A model generated the notes under the pieces. The model was not told the DNA's origin. It did not search any database and saw only the letters and a list, made by a program, of their open reading frames with translations. From assembly GCF_016545825.1 (NCBI RefSeq), contig NC_052615.1:27835088-27899087 (forward strand): DNA of 64,000 nt. Direction: 5' to 3'. This document shows, piece after piece, positions 37,926 to 52,147 of the stretch (the stretch's first letter is position 1; each line of letters opens with the position of its first letter). Position numbers and translations under genes: made by a program. Origin of the DNA: Eucalyptus grandis. Lineage: Eukaryota; Streptophyta; Magnoliopsida; Myrtales; Myrtaceae.

Positions 37926-40089
37926 TCAGCTTATGAGATTAAGCTCATGCCCTTCATCTTTACTGGAGCTCCTACTGCTAGTAGGGGTGACACTAATGCG
38001 ACCTTGAGGAGTCGCCTCGCATGCTGCCGCCATTCTCGCGGAACTTGCATTTGCAGTCCCCAGACAAAGAGCCTCAGCCAACGGCCCGCCCGGCGTCGTT
38101 GAACCCATCCATGACCCGGCGGGGCTCATCATCCAGTGCGGCGGCCTCAGATCCCCTGACTTCTCGCGCTCTCCACCCATTAAACCCGGGCCCATGTCCG
38201 TATTCTTGCTGTCTTCTTCTCCAATCCCGCACATCGTCAAACTGAGGGAGGAAACGGGCATCTTCTTGCCTGCAGAAACAGAGGCTGCCCTGTTTGAGCT
38301 GTCGTCTCTGTGCGGGGCTGACCATGCGTCGATGAAATGCCTGGTCTCATGCAGTTCGTGGGTACTTCCATAATCAGAGTATGAGCTCAGGGGCATATGT
38401 GGCTGCTTCAAATGAAATGGGTCGATTCTGTTGCAGGCGGCATGCATAGGCTGTTGGTGATGGTGATAGTCTTCTTGGCTGGGGATGGTCTCGGCCTTCA
38501 TGAACCACTCCAAGCCCCTTCACGAGCGTCAGAACCGACCAGAACAAAAACAGCTTTAAAAGAGGCTTGCAGATAGTTACGCACAAAACAACAAAAGGAA
38601 GACAGAGAAAGATGTGCACAACATTCATTGCCCACTGGATAAGCACGAGGGATGCAATGAATTTTTTGAATCGATTAAAAAATTCGGGCCTAGGGTTCGT
38701 GTTATAGGGGGTTTTCCTTTTTCCTTTTTCTTTTTGTTTCATTTAAAGAAATTCTTCTCTTTGCTCACCTGGGTTGGTCATAAGCTGAGGCCGCCGCGGT
38801 GGGGAAAACTGAAGATGGGATTGGTGTCTGGTTGAGGAATTGAGGATTTTGGCACGAGCTGAGGGATTGAGAGTTTGTGGTGGTGACGTTGCTTTTCTTG
38901 GTGGTGGCGTTGGCGGCTTTTGTGTAATCAGCTTGCAATTCCACAGGCTTTCTTGAACGGGGACGGTTCTTGTGAGAGTGGCGCTCACAGTACTTCTGGT
39001 GAGGAGCCACGTCTCGCGAGCACCTCCATTTCTTCCCATCTGTTCTTCTGCACCTCCACGGCTCTGGATCAGAACCCCCTAAGGAAAGCCAGATAAAGAA
39101 ACCATCTTTTTTAGCAAATCTCAAGGGAAAAGAAATGAACTTGACTTAAAAGTTTGAGCTGTTAAAAGTGAAAGACCGAGTATAAAGAAAGACGCGAATG
39201 ACGTCAAGAGAGAAAAAAAAAGGTTGAAGAGGACAAGGAAATGTTTACTGTTGGACTGGGGAGGAAGAACTGTGGGCAGGGATCTGGTGATGGGCAAGAT
39301 GAGTTCAGGACCAGCAGGCACAGGCACAGAGGTCAGCATGTGCTTGAGCATCATGCTCTGTCTCTCCATGTCCATCTCTTGCCACTGTGCTGCTGTAAAT
39401 GGTACTCTCGCATTTGTAGATGCTGCCATTTTTCCTGCAACCGAACAACCCCAATTATTCCCAAAGGAAAATCAACAAAAGCTACAGAAAACTCACGCCT
39501 CCCTAGTCCATCTGCAGTCATATCCTCAATTCCAAAAAGACATAAAGAACCGTTATTTTTTTCTTGCTGATAATAAAGAAAAAAGATCGCTGAGAAGTTC
39601 TGATAAGGGGAGGAGAGAAAAGGAAGCAACTTTACCTGAGGAGTCAAAGACAGGAGCAGCAGCAGCGGCAGCGGAAGAAGAAGAATCAGCAGAGGCAGAG
39701 CCAGCAGCGAGCAGCGTGGCTGCTGCCGCTGCTTCTTCACCGACGCACGCTAAGTGATGGTTGCTCGCGCCCGAGAAGACGGACCCACCCAAACCGCCAT
39801 AATACTCTCCAGCACCACCAGCAACTCCTCCTCTACCGGAGGATGATGGCGACAGCGTGTATTGCTGGTGGTAAGGATGGTGGTGATGTTGGTGATGGTG
39901 GTGGGGATGATGATGATGAGGCGGCGGAGGCAAGGACATGGACATCATCACCGGGGTCGTCTTTTTACGAGAATAGCCGTCACCGTTCTTGGGTTGTTGC
40001 GTCCTCAGACCCAGCCCGACATCGCACTCCTCCTCCCCAGCAGAAACCACCATCATCATCCCACTTTCGTTGCCGTTCCTCGTACCCAT
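37926..40089 (-). CDS. GROWTH-REGULATING FACTOR (QLQ-WRC) transcription factor
   Basis: Four exons, 40089-39636, 39434-39249, 39078-38769 and 38517-37926, sum to 1542 nt, giving 513 aa. The QLQ domain lies at about residues 163-197 ([15 protein letters not shown]) and binds GIF coactivators. The WRC domain lies at about 219-261 ([15 protein letters not shown]) with its C3H zinc ligands C223, C233, C244, H247 and a basic nuclear signal; it binds DNA. The C-terminal part includes a GGPL motif and Ser-rich text. A long N-terminal extension precedes QLQ and has a His-rich tract, poly-Ala and poly-Ser. GRFs promote cell proliferation in young leaves and meristems. The miR396 site is intact in exon 3. 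Assignment to a numbered paralogue is not possible from memory. Confidence 0.94.
38939..38960 (-). promoter_or_regulatory. miR396 target site in the GRF mRNA
   Basis: The plus strand reads TTCCACAGGCTTTCTTGAAC, then GG. This equals mature miR396 (TTCCACAGC followed by TTTCTTGAAC) with one extra G, the bulge typical of GRF targets. It encodes RSRKPVE at residues 254-260 of the WRC domain. Cleavage by miR396 normally restricts GRF expression to young tissue. Confidence 0.93.
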
Positions 40090-40560
40090 GATTGGTTTTC
40101 CTTTCCTTTCTCTCTGGGTCTCAACAAAAAGCGCCCTTTCCCATCAACAAGATGGCACCGCCCAGAAGAAGGAAAACCAAGGAAGAGAGCAGAGAAAAGG
40201 AAAAGACTTGGAGCTGAAGCTACTTCGATTTTAGCCCTCACCGCAAGAAATCAGGAAGCAAGACTTGGACGACACTGAACGTCCCCTCTCCCTCTCTCTC
40301 TCTTTCTCTCTCTCTCTAGAGCTTCCTCTCTCTCAATGGAAAAGGAAGGTGGTGGTGGTGGTGGTGATGATAAGAGAGGGAGGTGAAGGGTGGGGTTTAG
40401 CGGTGCCGCCATTTCGAGCCATGAGTATTGGTTTTGCTTCCTCAGCTTCCAACATTCGCACCCCTTTAGGAATACAGACAATCTCTCTCTCTCTTCTTTC
40501 TCCTCTCTCTTCTTCAATCTCTGTCTGTCCCTCTGTGAGGGACGCGCGGATACACGTACG
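40090..40560 (-). other. 5' leader/proximal promoter of the GRF gene
   Basis: CT-rich on the plus strand (40290-40335, 40480-40515) with a GGT tract at about 40349-40365. It is probably mostly 5' untranslated, as long purine-rich leaders are usual for GRF mRNAs. No TATA box could be fixed. Confidence 0.45.
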
Positions 40561-40808
40561 CTTTGCCAAGAAACCTTTTTCGATGCCGTCTAAAGTCTTT
40601 AACACTGTTTAGCTTTACTGTCCGAAAAGAAGGACGGACAGGCCTTCAACGCTGTTAAAAAAACTAAGGGCCGCACGTTTACCTCCACTTATCTAATTCA
40701 GGGAGGCAAAGTACTCCCCCCCTTCGACCATTGCACAGGTATTGTCATTTTGCCCCCCCAATATATATATTTTAAAGATATTAATTTGTATTATCTATAA
40801 ACATGAAT
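40561..40808. other. Distal GRF upstream region
   Basis: No gene is seen. C-runs occur at about 40717 and 40755 and an AT-rich stretch leads into the SINE. Confidence 0.4.
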
Positions 40809-41036
40809 ATAATAAATTATTAGAACCACCGGCCGTGGTAACTCCGCTGGATAAGAGCTCAATTAATCCTTCTCCAAAAGTGAGGAGTTCGAGACCTGAT
40901 TGAGGCATTTGGTCTTTTACGTGGGATGTCGGGATGATAGGTTTTCCATTAGCATCCTCCCGGATTTATCTCGCTGACTACTGGCTGTACGGGGGTTCCT
41001 GGGTCATAAAAAAGAAACATAATAAATTATTAGAAC
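40809..41036 (+). mobile_element. tRNA-derived SINE (Au-like) with 18-bp target duplication
   Basis: The body of about 192 bp (40827-41018) starts CACCGGCCGTGGTAACTCCG and carries an A-box-like GTGGTAACTCCGCTGG, a B-box GAGTTCGAGACC, and a GGGGTTCCTGGGTC end followed by an A-rich tail. It is flanked by identical ATAATAAATTATTAGAAC at 40809-40826 and 41019-41036. The length and promoter boxes fit the widespread plant Au SINE family. The perfect duplication points to a fairly recent insertion upstream of the GRF gene. Confidence 0.85.
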
Positions 41037-44000
41037 TTTTCAAAATCGTCCATTTTTTGTAAAATAAATAAAATCTTAAAAATATAATAATATCGATAGA
41101 TTGATTCTCTTTTTATCTTTGTAATATCACCTATTAAATCTTGTAGCTAGATATTTTTTATTTTTTTTTTTATTTCTCGATCTTGATTGTTCCATTTAAA
41201 ACATACTAGACATGGTGTGGGGCTGATAAATGGCTGTGAAGTGTTGCCCTCTCCCCCTAACTAGCAGTTGCTTGAATAAAGAGAACTCATAATATCACAA
41301 GAATATTTTTTTTTCTTATAAGAAGGAATTTGGAAAATAAAAATTCTCAGACTTGTACGTGGCTAATGGAGGGTGGCGGTGCCGTTGCTAGCCACCGTCA
41401 ATGGTGGCCAAAGCCTAATCCAGATCAAGCAATGGTAACTATTTGAATTAACCGAGATAAAAATAAACCTTAGAGCTAAACTATAATTATCATGATATTT
41501 AATGATATTAAATGCCACTTTTCAGTATTTCGATAACTTTGTAACTCGGTTTCACATACCTTGCCATACTTTGAGTTTGCAAGGGAAAATAAAAATTAGG
41601 ATAAGCTTGTTTATCAATTTGTATCTGTTTTCACAATTTGATTTGTTAAAAATTTTCTTTCTTTAGTCAACATAATCTGCAAAACCCCATTTCACGTGCC
41701 TAGAATAACTCTATTAATTCGGATCAATCCTTCAAATTAGTATTTCGTTTACAACGCGTCTCTCAAATTTCTTCTTTTTTTACGACGAGTCAAAATTTAA
41801 TTGCCCTTTTGATCTTATGCATAGGAAAATAAGTATTTTTCCATGTTGCGTGGTTTGTCTCAAGCACATATCATGCATAGCCGAGCTCGTATATATTCCC
41901 CTATACAAATCTATCCAACATAATTTCGGGCGCATTTGACCTAAATAAAACGTGTTTGCAATAAGGTATTCTGTCGAGAATGGTAGAGCCGTTAATAATG
42001 TGTTGAATATGCTAATTTCCATATTGACTGTGATGAAGAGTAATAAACTCATCAGCTCTTGCTCCTCCTTTTAATAGTGATTATCTGCCACATGACAACC
42101 AGAACGAGAATAATCATTTTGGATGGGGAGTGAAAAGTCAAAAGTGCCCCCCTCCCCCGGTTGCATCTCCCGAAGTACACCAGAAGCCCGTCGAATATTT
42201 AATTAACACTAACATTTTGACTTTCATCTCCCTGGATCAAGCGTTGAATTCTTCTTTTTTTTTTTTTTTCTCGCACGCGATTCTTCTAGGCCGTTGACCG
42301 TCGCGGTCGGCTGGCCTCCCGACTGACTGACGGACCTCCCTCCGTCAAGAGCCGTCGCTCTCCGTCCAGCCCGACCGTTAAAAAGCAGAGAGCGGAGCGC
42401 ATTGGAAGTCGCGACGGTGGGGTGGGGGTGGGGCCCACATGGGGTTTCGTGTGTGGACCGGTGGGGCGGGGACCAAATTTTTTTTTTTCTCTTTTTTTTT
42501 TTTTGGAGTTATGGGGGGTCGCATTTGATGTGATGCCCTAACTGAATTAGGATGCCTTCCCGGGGCTTCAAAATTTTACATACGATATTCCTACTTTCGT
42601 GAAATAAATCCATACTGATTCCGACCCCATTTGCTTTTAACGTACCATTTTTGCTTTCTCGTTATTATTTTTGTTTGCTGAATTGGTGTGTCGATTTGGG
42701 GGTCCGATGTTCAGCACATAGTTTTATATTTTTTCGGGGTACGACGAATGGCGTGATAATCGAAAAGAAGTGTGCATTGTATCTACTTTTTTTATTTTTT
42801 GGATTAACCAATTACAACGAAATGTCCTCATTAATGGAATTATGGACGTTTGCAATCAAATGAAATTCGTGGAGCATGAAAAGTAGTTACCAAAGAATGG
42901 TAGTACTGTCGGTGACCCTTAAGTTTTGTTCTCCTGGCCACGCTTAGACTTGCCTTGGGGACCTCACTTCGTAAGTGGTGTTCGGTTGGCCTTGATATCA
43001 CAAGTACGACAAAATGTAATTTCTGTGAGTTTCATTGTGAATTGGTCACTTCTTTGAAATGGTTAAAAGTGTAAACATGTTACAAGCATAAGAGAAGTCT
43101 TGTGTTTCTGTAAGTTGATAGAAGATGATTTCTCTCGGAGCTAAGCTTTCATTGAGATCTTCATGGGTCATCCTATTATGGACGGTTCCCTTCTTAAGCA
43201 TATTTGGTTCTTCCGGAGGTGCTCTTAGACGAGGAGAAATATCACCTATCACATAGGACCAAGCTCATCTCTACTGTTGATCACGTGCTTTTCACGGCGT
43301 AGGAAACTAAATCAAATTCCAACATCAAATTTCTAAGGCGTATCTGTATATAACTAATGAGGAGATGGGCATTGACCGATGCATTTTGACTCTCTCTCTC
43401 TTTTGAATTTTGTCCATATGAAAAACAAAAGGATGTCGTGGGTTCCTTGTCCGGGCTAATTCGCATGTACCCAAAGCGGGCAATGATTATGGGCACCATG
43501 CTCTGGTCACTTGTCAGAGAGACACTCCCTTTTTTAACTTTGCTTTTCTTCTCAGAAAGAGGTACGCCTCAGGACCACCACCGCCCTCGCGCCTGCCACA
43601 AAGGAATTGGAGCCCTCCCTCCCCTTTCCATTCTGCACTGGGAAATTATCACATGATTAGCCCTTTTCAATCGTTCAAATTTCAAGGTCAAATCACGTGC
43701 TGACTTAGATTATCACATGATTCGCGAAAAACCATCGTTGGAAAATCTCAAATCGCAATGAAAGTTGCAGAAATCAAATTTGTTTACGCTGGAGATTAAT
43801 AATTTTGGCCCATAGGTTGATTAGAAAGTTCATTTTAGTTCACGGTGTTGATTTTTTTATCTTTAAAGATAACGTGCGAGGCCATTTTGGGCTATTGGCG
43901 GGCTCTGATGTAGCCCGGTATCCTGACCCGTCCAGAACAGCCTCGGTAGCAAAGCCCGAAAAAGTCTTGATGTGAAAAGACGAGTGCTCATAAACTATTT

Positions 44001-45042
44001 ATTGCTTCTATAGATGACGTTTACTCTCCCCAATTTGGAAATAAACATAAAATTATTTTGAAAGAAAAAAGCTTTGAAAAGAAATGATTCCACGTTTCAA
44101 CATTTGAAAAGATTGAAAAGCCGTTTCGGGAATCAAGTAAAAATCAAAGCGTGAAAGTTTCAATATTTGAAAATCAAGACGTTGAAACTATGATTCGCTC
44201 ATAACGGCCCTCGGTCGGGGTTTTTCCCAATGAGCGGAAATGGCGGAGAAAAACAGGGTGTCTAGACGATTTCATTTTGATATGGGCTTTCATTCCAGAT
44301 AGACAAGAAAATTCGAAGTGTCCGAAGCAAGGATTGATGAAATCTCGTGAAAAACCGAGCGTGCAAAGAAGCAAACCCGACCATTCCTACGAGATCTCTC
44401 AGAGATTGCGCTTGACAATTGCTGCTTTGTTTGATAGCACATAGCAGTACCAGTGAACCGACCCCAATTGAAACATGAGACGGCTTCAAGTTTAGTTCAC
44501 ATTTTTGCAGGATGCACTAAGAAAACACGATCGCCTGGTGAAACAGTTATGACAGATCGTCGTAGCGTTGCAAATTTTTATTAGTAGCGGACGCGTTGCC
44601 CGGTTGATCGGTAGGAAGTTTCATCGCCACCCAAAATCTATTAAAGTCATTGCAGTGAAGGTATAAGATGTGCAGAGGTTTGTTCTGGCACTTGATTAAT
44701 TAAAGCCATTCCGATGTTTGTGCTTGATTGATTCCTGATCATCTCTTTTGTTCAAGTCCAGTTCTGATGTCTTTTGTGGAGGGCTGATCATACTAATCTA
44801 TTGTTCCATAGTGGATCGAAACCATGTAAGTTGATTTTCTACTTTCCTTTTGAACTTTTCTTATGATCATGGATTCACTGAGCAGCCATGAGAAGAGAAA
44901 AGCATAATTTCTTCTTGATTATAGCATGGAGATCCTGCAGATTCTCATAGAAAGAAACACTCACACCTCTATCCTTCTTTGCCCTACGATACATCAACTC
45001 TTCCTAAGAAGGCAAAGCAAGGAGGGCGTCATTTCAGTGTCC
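41037..45042. other. Intergenic, no gene seen
   Basis: Four kilobases between the SINE and the stop of the GH9 gene, without a supported gene. T-runs occur at 42255-42270 and 42478-42504. A GC-rich patch (42290-42470) may be old repeat DNA. The last part, up to 45042, includes the 3' untranslated region of the minus-strand GH9 gene. Confidence 0.45.
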
Positions 45043-47633
<2,591 letters not shown>

Positions 47634-47741
47634 TCAAGGCTTTCAAGAATACAAAAACGGTTTGTCTTCTTTCTTAAGAGGTTGTGGGGGGTGTGCGGAA
47701 GTTGGAAAGTGGCGATGTGGAGGAGGAGGTGGAGAGGTGGG

Positions 47742-47749
47742 TATTTATA
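47742..47749 (-). promoter_or_regulatory. Probable TATA box of the GH9 gene
   Basis: TATAAATA on the minus strand, 121 bases before the ATG at 47621. It would set transcription start near 47712 with a leader of about 90 bases. Inferred from position and consensus. Confidence 0.55.
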
Positions 47750-50408
47750 ACATCAGAGGTGCTGTATCATACAATTCATTATCCTAGAAAAGTTGGAAAA
47801 AAACAGCCCTCGAGTTCGTTGGTCGTTGAGGGAGAGAGGAGGGTGGTTATTCACGGGATCAACTGCGCCAAACCGGATGTAATGTAGTGGGGACAACCGG
47901 CACGCCTTCTTCCGAATTGTAGGAAAGTTGCGTCCCCTGACATGCCGAAAACCAGAAAAACGAAGACAAGACAAGATCTGTGCATCGAACTTTCACTGTT
48001 CTTGGTCGTGCTTTGCGCCCTCCATCCTCCCTTTCCCCTACTTTTACTGTTCATCGATGCATAAAAAGTCGTCGAGCGGCGTGGATTATGAAAGGAAAAG
48101 AATTACTTCGTATACGGCATGATTCCAGGAGTTATGTTCGCGTTTCTACATTGGTCTAAGTCCTAATTTGTCTTTAGCAGACGGAGTCACGGACGCATGG
48201 GCGGCGACCGAATGGATTCACATGGGTACCGCCATACTCGGACACGAAAGCTTTCCAGTCACTGAATTTACGGCACCAACATACGCTCATAAGGAAGATT
48301 TCCACATCCACGCTTGGTCATTTTTTCAAGATTCTAGCCATTGTAAATAGCCTTGATCGCCGGAGGGGGGGCGTCGAATCGATTGGCCCTCCCTAGGCCT
48401 CGAGGCTTGAAGGTAAAATAGGTAGGCCCTAGCATGCCTAATCCTCGACCTCGTTTGCGCAGACCTGATGAATTATATTATGTACAGGAAGTTTCATTCT
48501 TCTTAATCGCTGATGTATATTAATCAAGTATTTCTAGGTCGGTCCATTTGTTGGCCAAGTTTAATTTCAGAGACCTCCTATGGTTGAAGCCATGTAATGA
48601 GCCTATATGTAGTGTGGCAAGCCAATGCGTCTAATAAGATGTTATGAAATGATGACCATTTTGTGATGGAGCTTAACTAGACTTTCGCTCAACAAGATTG
48701 TGTTAGGCTATATTGCATGATGTAACTCCCTCTATTCGATGTGTGATTTGATTAAAATTCTCATCCTTCTACCATCCTAGAAGTCATGACGACCGCCTCC
48801 CCTCGTAAGAATGGGTAGAAGCCTAACCGTTTGTTGGGTAGGGGCCTAACCGTTCTACAAACTGTATATCCACTAGAGAGTTTTGCTTTGACACCATCTC
48901 TAATGAGGCCAATCAGTACTTGAAATAACCCCGCAAAGGACGGCCATTTGATGCGAATCTTATCTATAAATCACCTAATGGGTGCTTTGGAATGTCGTAG
49001 CCGAAAAGATCCGATAGTAGATATCATAAAATAAATATTTATATTGTCATGAATGCTTGCAACCGATGAGAAGGGCGGATGCTCCAAGAAGTCTTCATAA
49101 CTAGCGTCACGGAAGAAGATACTAGTCACAAGATGCTCTCCCCCTCTCTCCTCCTCCCCCCCTCCTCTTGCCTCCCTACCTCCCTCCTGTGAAGTCCCTA
49201 GAGCACTTGAATCAACGCTGCAATCTTTGTATTTTGTCCTGGAACACAAACATAGCTACTGAAAGTAGGTGCTCTGCACACTGACCGTAGCAAAAAGCGG
49301 AAAAGGATACTGACAAGAGGCTATTGGTTTGGGAAATAATCCAATGGGCTAACAAGGGAAACCCGCTAATCGAATATTAAAATTAAAGGCGAACAGCACG
49401 TGAACCCTCACCATTTTTGCGCATAAATAACTGTAAAAATCACTTTTAAAAGACGGTTTTATTAGTAATGGAATTTCTTCTTCCCTATGCATCATGTGAC
49501 TGGGGGAGTTCACAAAGGCCCACTGAAGCTTCACATGAAAAGCCAGGAATTCGTTGTGATAGATGTTGGAAATTAATACCAGATAGCAATCCTTTTCCAA
49601 GTGTACAGCAGGACCATGATTAAACTAACAAGTTAGCTTACGCGCCACGGTGTTTCGCAAAATTCTATTGCCTTGTTGAGTAGAGCTCTCATGATGGGCT
49701 TGCACCAATGATGGTTTTGTAGTCTGGAGTCATTCGAGTAATTATCATAGATATGATATCAGAGGGTCATTCAAATTTTGGAGATGCGCGACTCTTCAAG
49801 AAACCCCGAAATTTCACTTGGTTTTAGGAACTGACAAATCTCCAGAGTTTCGAAGGAGACTCTGTCAGCTAAGCTTTTGGGTAATCTCATGTTGCTACTT
49901 GCTGGCCTACTGTTAGGCTTGCTGTTTTGCAGTCTTCTGTGGATCAATCAATGTAGCCGTAATGGCCATGTGTCTCCCTGTCCTGTGAGCGAGAGATCAA
50001 GACAAGAAGAAGAATTGGAGCTTGTACAATTATTGGGAGTTTCCAGAGTCCAGAAGACCCATTGAACAATACCTGCAGGATCTCAGTTGCCGAAACTTAG
50101 CAGTAAACAAGAAATGAGGAGGAATGGCATCCATTTTTCGGGCACAAGAATAGCAAGGCTGGCCGAATTCTAGCATTCATTGATGGATGGATTTTCTGCA
50201 TTACAAATCTCGAAGGTGAAAAGCTTTGGCTCGTAGTTATGATGACTCGACATGTTTCTTGTTTGCTTCTTTTCCGAGCCTTAACGTACATATTTGGCAA
50301 ACCTTGGAAGGGACTCAATCAGCGTTTGAAATTTAACTACAGGGCAGCATGAGGGAAAGTTAATCCCTAAGAAAATGCCGAGCATGAACATCACTGGTTA
50401 GCAGCATT
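47750..50408. other. Intergenic, no gene seen
   Basis: Promoter-side DNA of the GH9 gene followed by AT-rich spacer. A 62-codon plus-strand frame at 49877-50065 starts with a Leu-rich hydrophobic stretch (MGNLMLLLAGLLLGLLFCS) and could in principle be a small membrane peptide, but nothing else supports it. A CT/TC-rich patch lies at 49138-49190. Confidence 0.4.
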
Positions 50409-51357
50409 TAAGCCCCTATTTGGTAACGTTTTATTCCTCTAAATTTATGTTCTTTTGTTCCCCGGAACAAAAAAGAACAAAAATATATTTGATAACATCA
50501 ATTGATTTTTCTATTTCTTAAATAGAAAATGAATAGATATGGAACATAAATTTGGAAATAGCTTCTTATTCTCAGGAATAATTTCTAAAAATAAGTTATA
50601 TTTTCTTTTCTTCTTCCTTGTTGCCTCTCCCCTTCTCTGTTGCCCTTGCTATTCGGCCACTGTTGCCGGTTGGCCGTTGTTGCTAACTACTGCCACCTAC
50701 CTCTCGTCGCCGCCATCACCCGTCGCTTGTCATCGCCTTGTCGCCCGCCCGCCCGATTGCCTCCCGACCGCCCGTCACCATCGATTGATTGCCATGGCCC
50801 ACCATTGATGACCATTGAGGCCACCACCGCTAGGCTGGCCGCCGTTGCTGTCTGGCCACACACCCACCACTGATGACGGTTGACGATGACGGTTGCCACT
50901 GGCCGATCGACTAACCGATGTCGACCACCGTTGCCACCGCCGCCCGCCAATGACCATTGTCGATTGCCACCATGGCCACCAACCACACTGATAATCATGA
51001 TGGATCGCCGCCCACCGCCACCAATCGCGCCGGTCGACACCGATTGGGGTGGCGGTCCGTTGTTAGCGGTCACTAGTGGCTAGCGGTGACAGTCAGCGAT
51101 GGCGGTGGTCGGCGATGGTTGGCGATGGCCACGATTGGCGGTGGCGGCGATAAAGAAGAATAAGAAAAAATTTAAAAGAAATTAACATTGTGAATCATAC
51201 CAAACGTATTTTGATTCTTTTTCATTTCAAGAATATAAATTTTATGAAATTACTAAACGCGTTTTTTTATTGAGAAATTATTTCGGAAATAAATAAAAAA
51301 AAAACTATTTCGAAAAGAAATTGTTTAGGAATAAAAGTATTACCAAACAAACCCTAA
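50409..51357. mobile_element. PIF/Harbinger-like element with TAA duplication and GC-rich core
   Basis: TAA flanks both ends (50409-50411 and 51355-51357). The termini GCCCCTATTTGGTAAC (from 50412) and TTACCAAACAAACCC (to 51354) form an inverted pair. Sub-terminal arms are AT-rich. The core (50640-51165) is GC-rich, made of CCACC/GCCGTT-like short repeats, and produces several overlapping open frames on both strands that are compositional artefacts. No transposase. Confidence 0.7.
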
Positions 51358-52147
51358 TATTACACTCATGAATGAACTCAATTGGTTTGTATCTAGTCAC
51401 TAAGAAAAAGTAATCCCATAAAAAATGCCAACCTCGAATAAAATGACTAGTTATCAGCACATAAGTTTCTCCTATAATGAACTCAATCAGTTCGTATCTG
51501 GTCAGTAAAACTATTTTTCTGATCCTTCAATTGGACCAAACATCATGATTTATACTACAATATCTTATGAAGGCAGAATAGGAAGTGGATTTAATACTCC
51601 AAATAGGCATAATTTGTTGACCTGGTAAGCCGATCGGACTGCAGCTGAACCAAAAGCAAGTATTATCTACAGAGATAGAAGCACCAAATTTCCTGATGCA
51701 ATCTCATGGCTAAGCATATGGCCAATTCTTTCCAGCTCATCAGTTATCCCAATCACGTGAGCCTCAATGTAACTCTGATTCATTGAGATTGGGAAGAGCA
51801 AATCATCATATTGCATAACTCCCGTCGGGCAGCCTTTATGACACTAATATACAAAATATTCTAAATGTACATTGAGTGGTACACGGATATGTTTCCCTGA
51901 GAATGTACAGCTCAGTTTCAGGATTTGATTATACAGACAAATGGTAGACTCAGCAACACCTTTCTCGTAGATTTCCAAGATAAATGGCAATGAATGTGTA
52001 ATCCGCATCTCTTTCTTCTGGATCAAGACATCCTTGATAACTGGTATAAAAATGGTTCGACATGTTTAATTCTAATCTGTGGATATGATGAACTGCAATG
52101 TATACGTGAATCTGCAGTATACATCAATAAAGCTTACGAGATCTTTC
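51358..52147. other. Intergenic and 3' region of the D27-like gene
   Basis: No separate gene is seen. The part just below 52148 is the expected 3' untranslated region of the minus-strand D27-like gene. Confidence 0.5.

Noticed and set aside
50539..51083. Overlapping frames in the GC-rich region
   Set aside because: They lie inside a transposon core made of short repeats and occur on both strands, so they are explained by composition.
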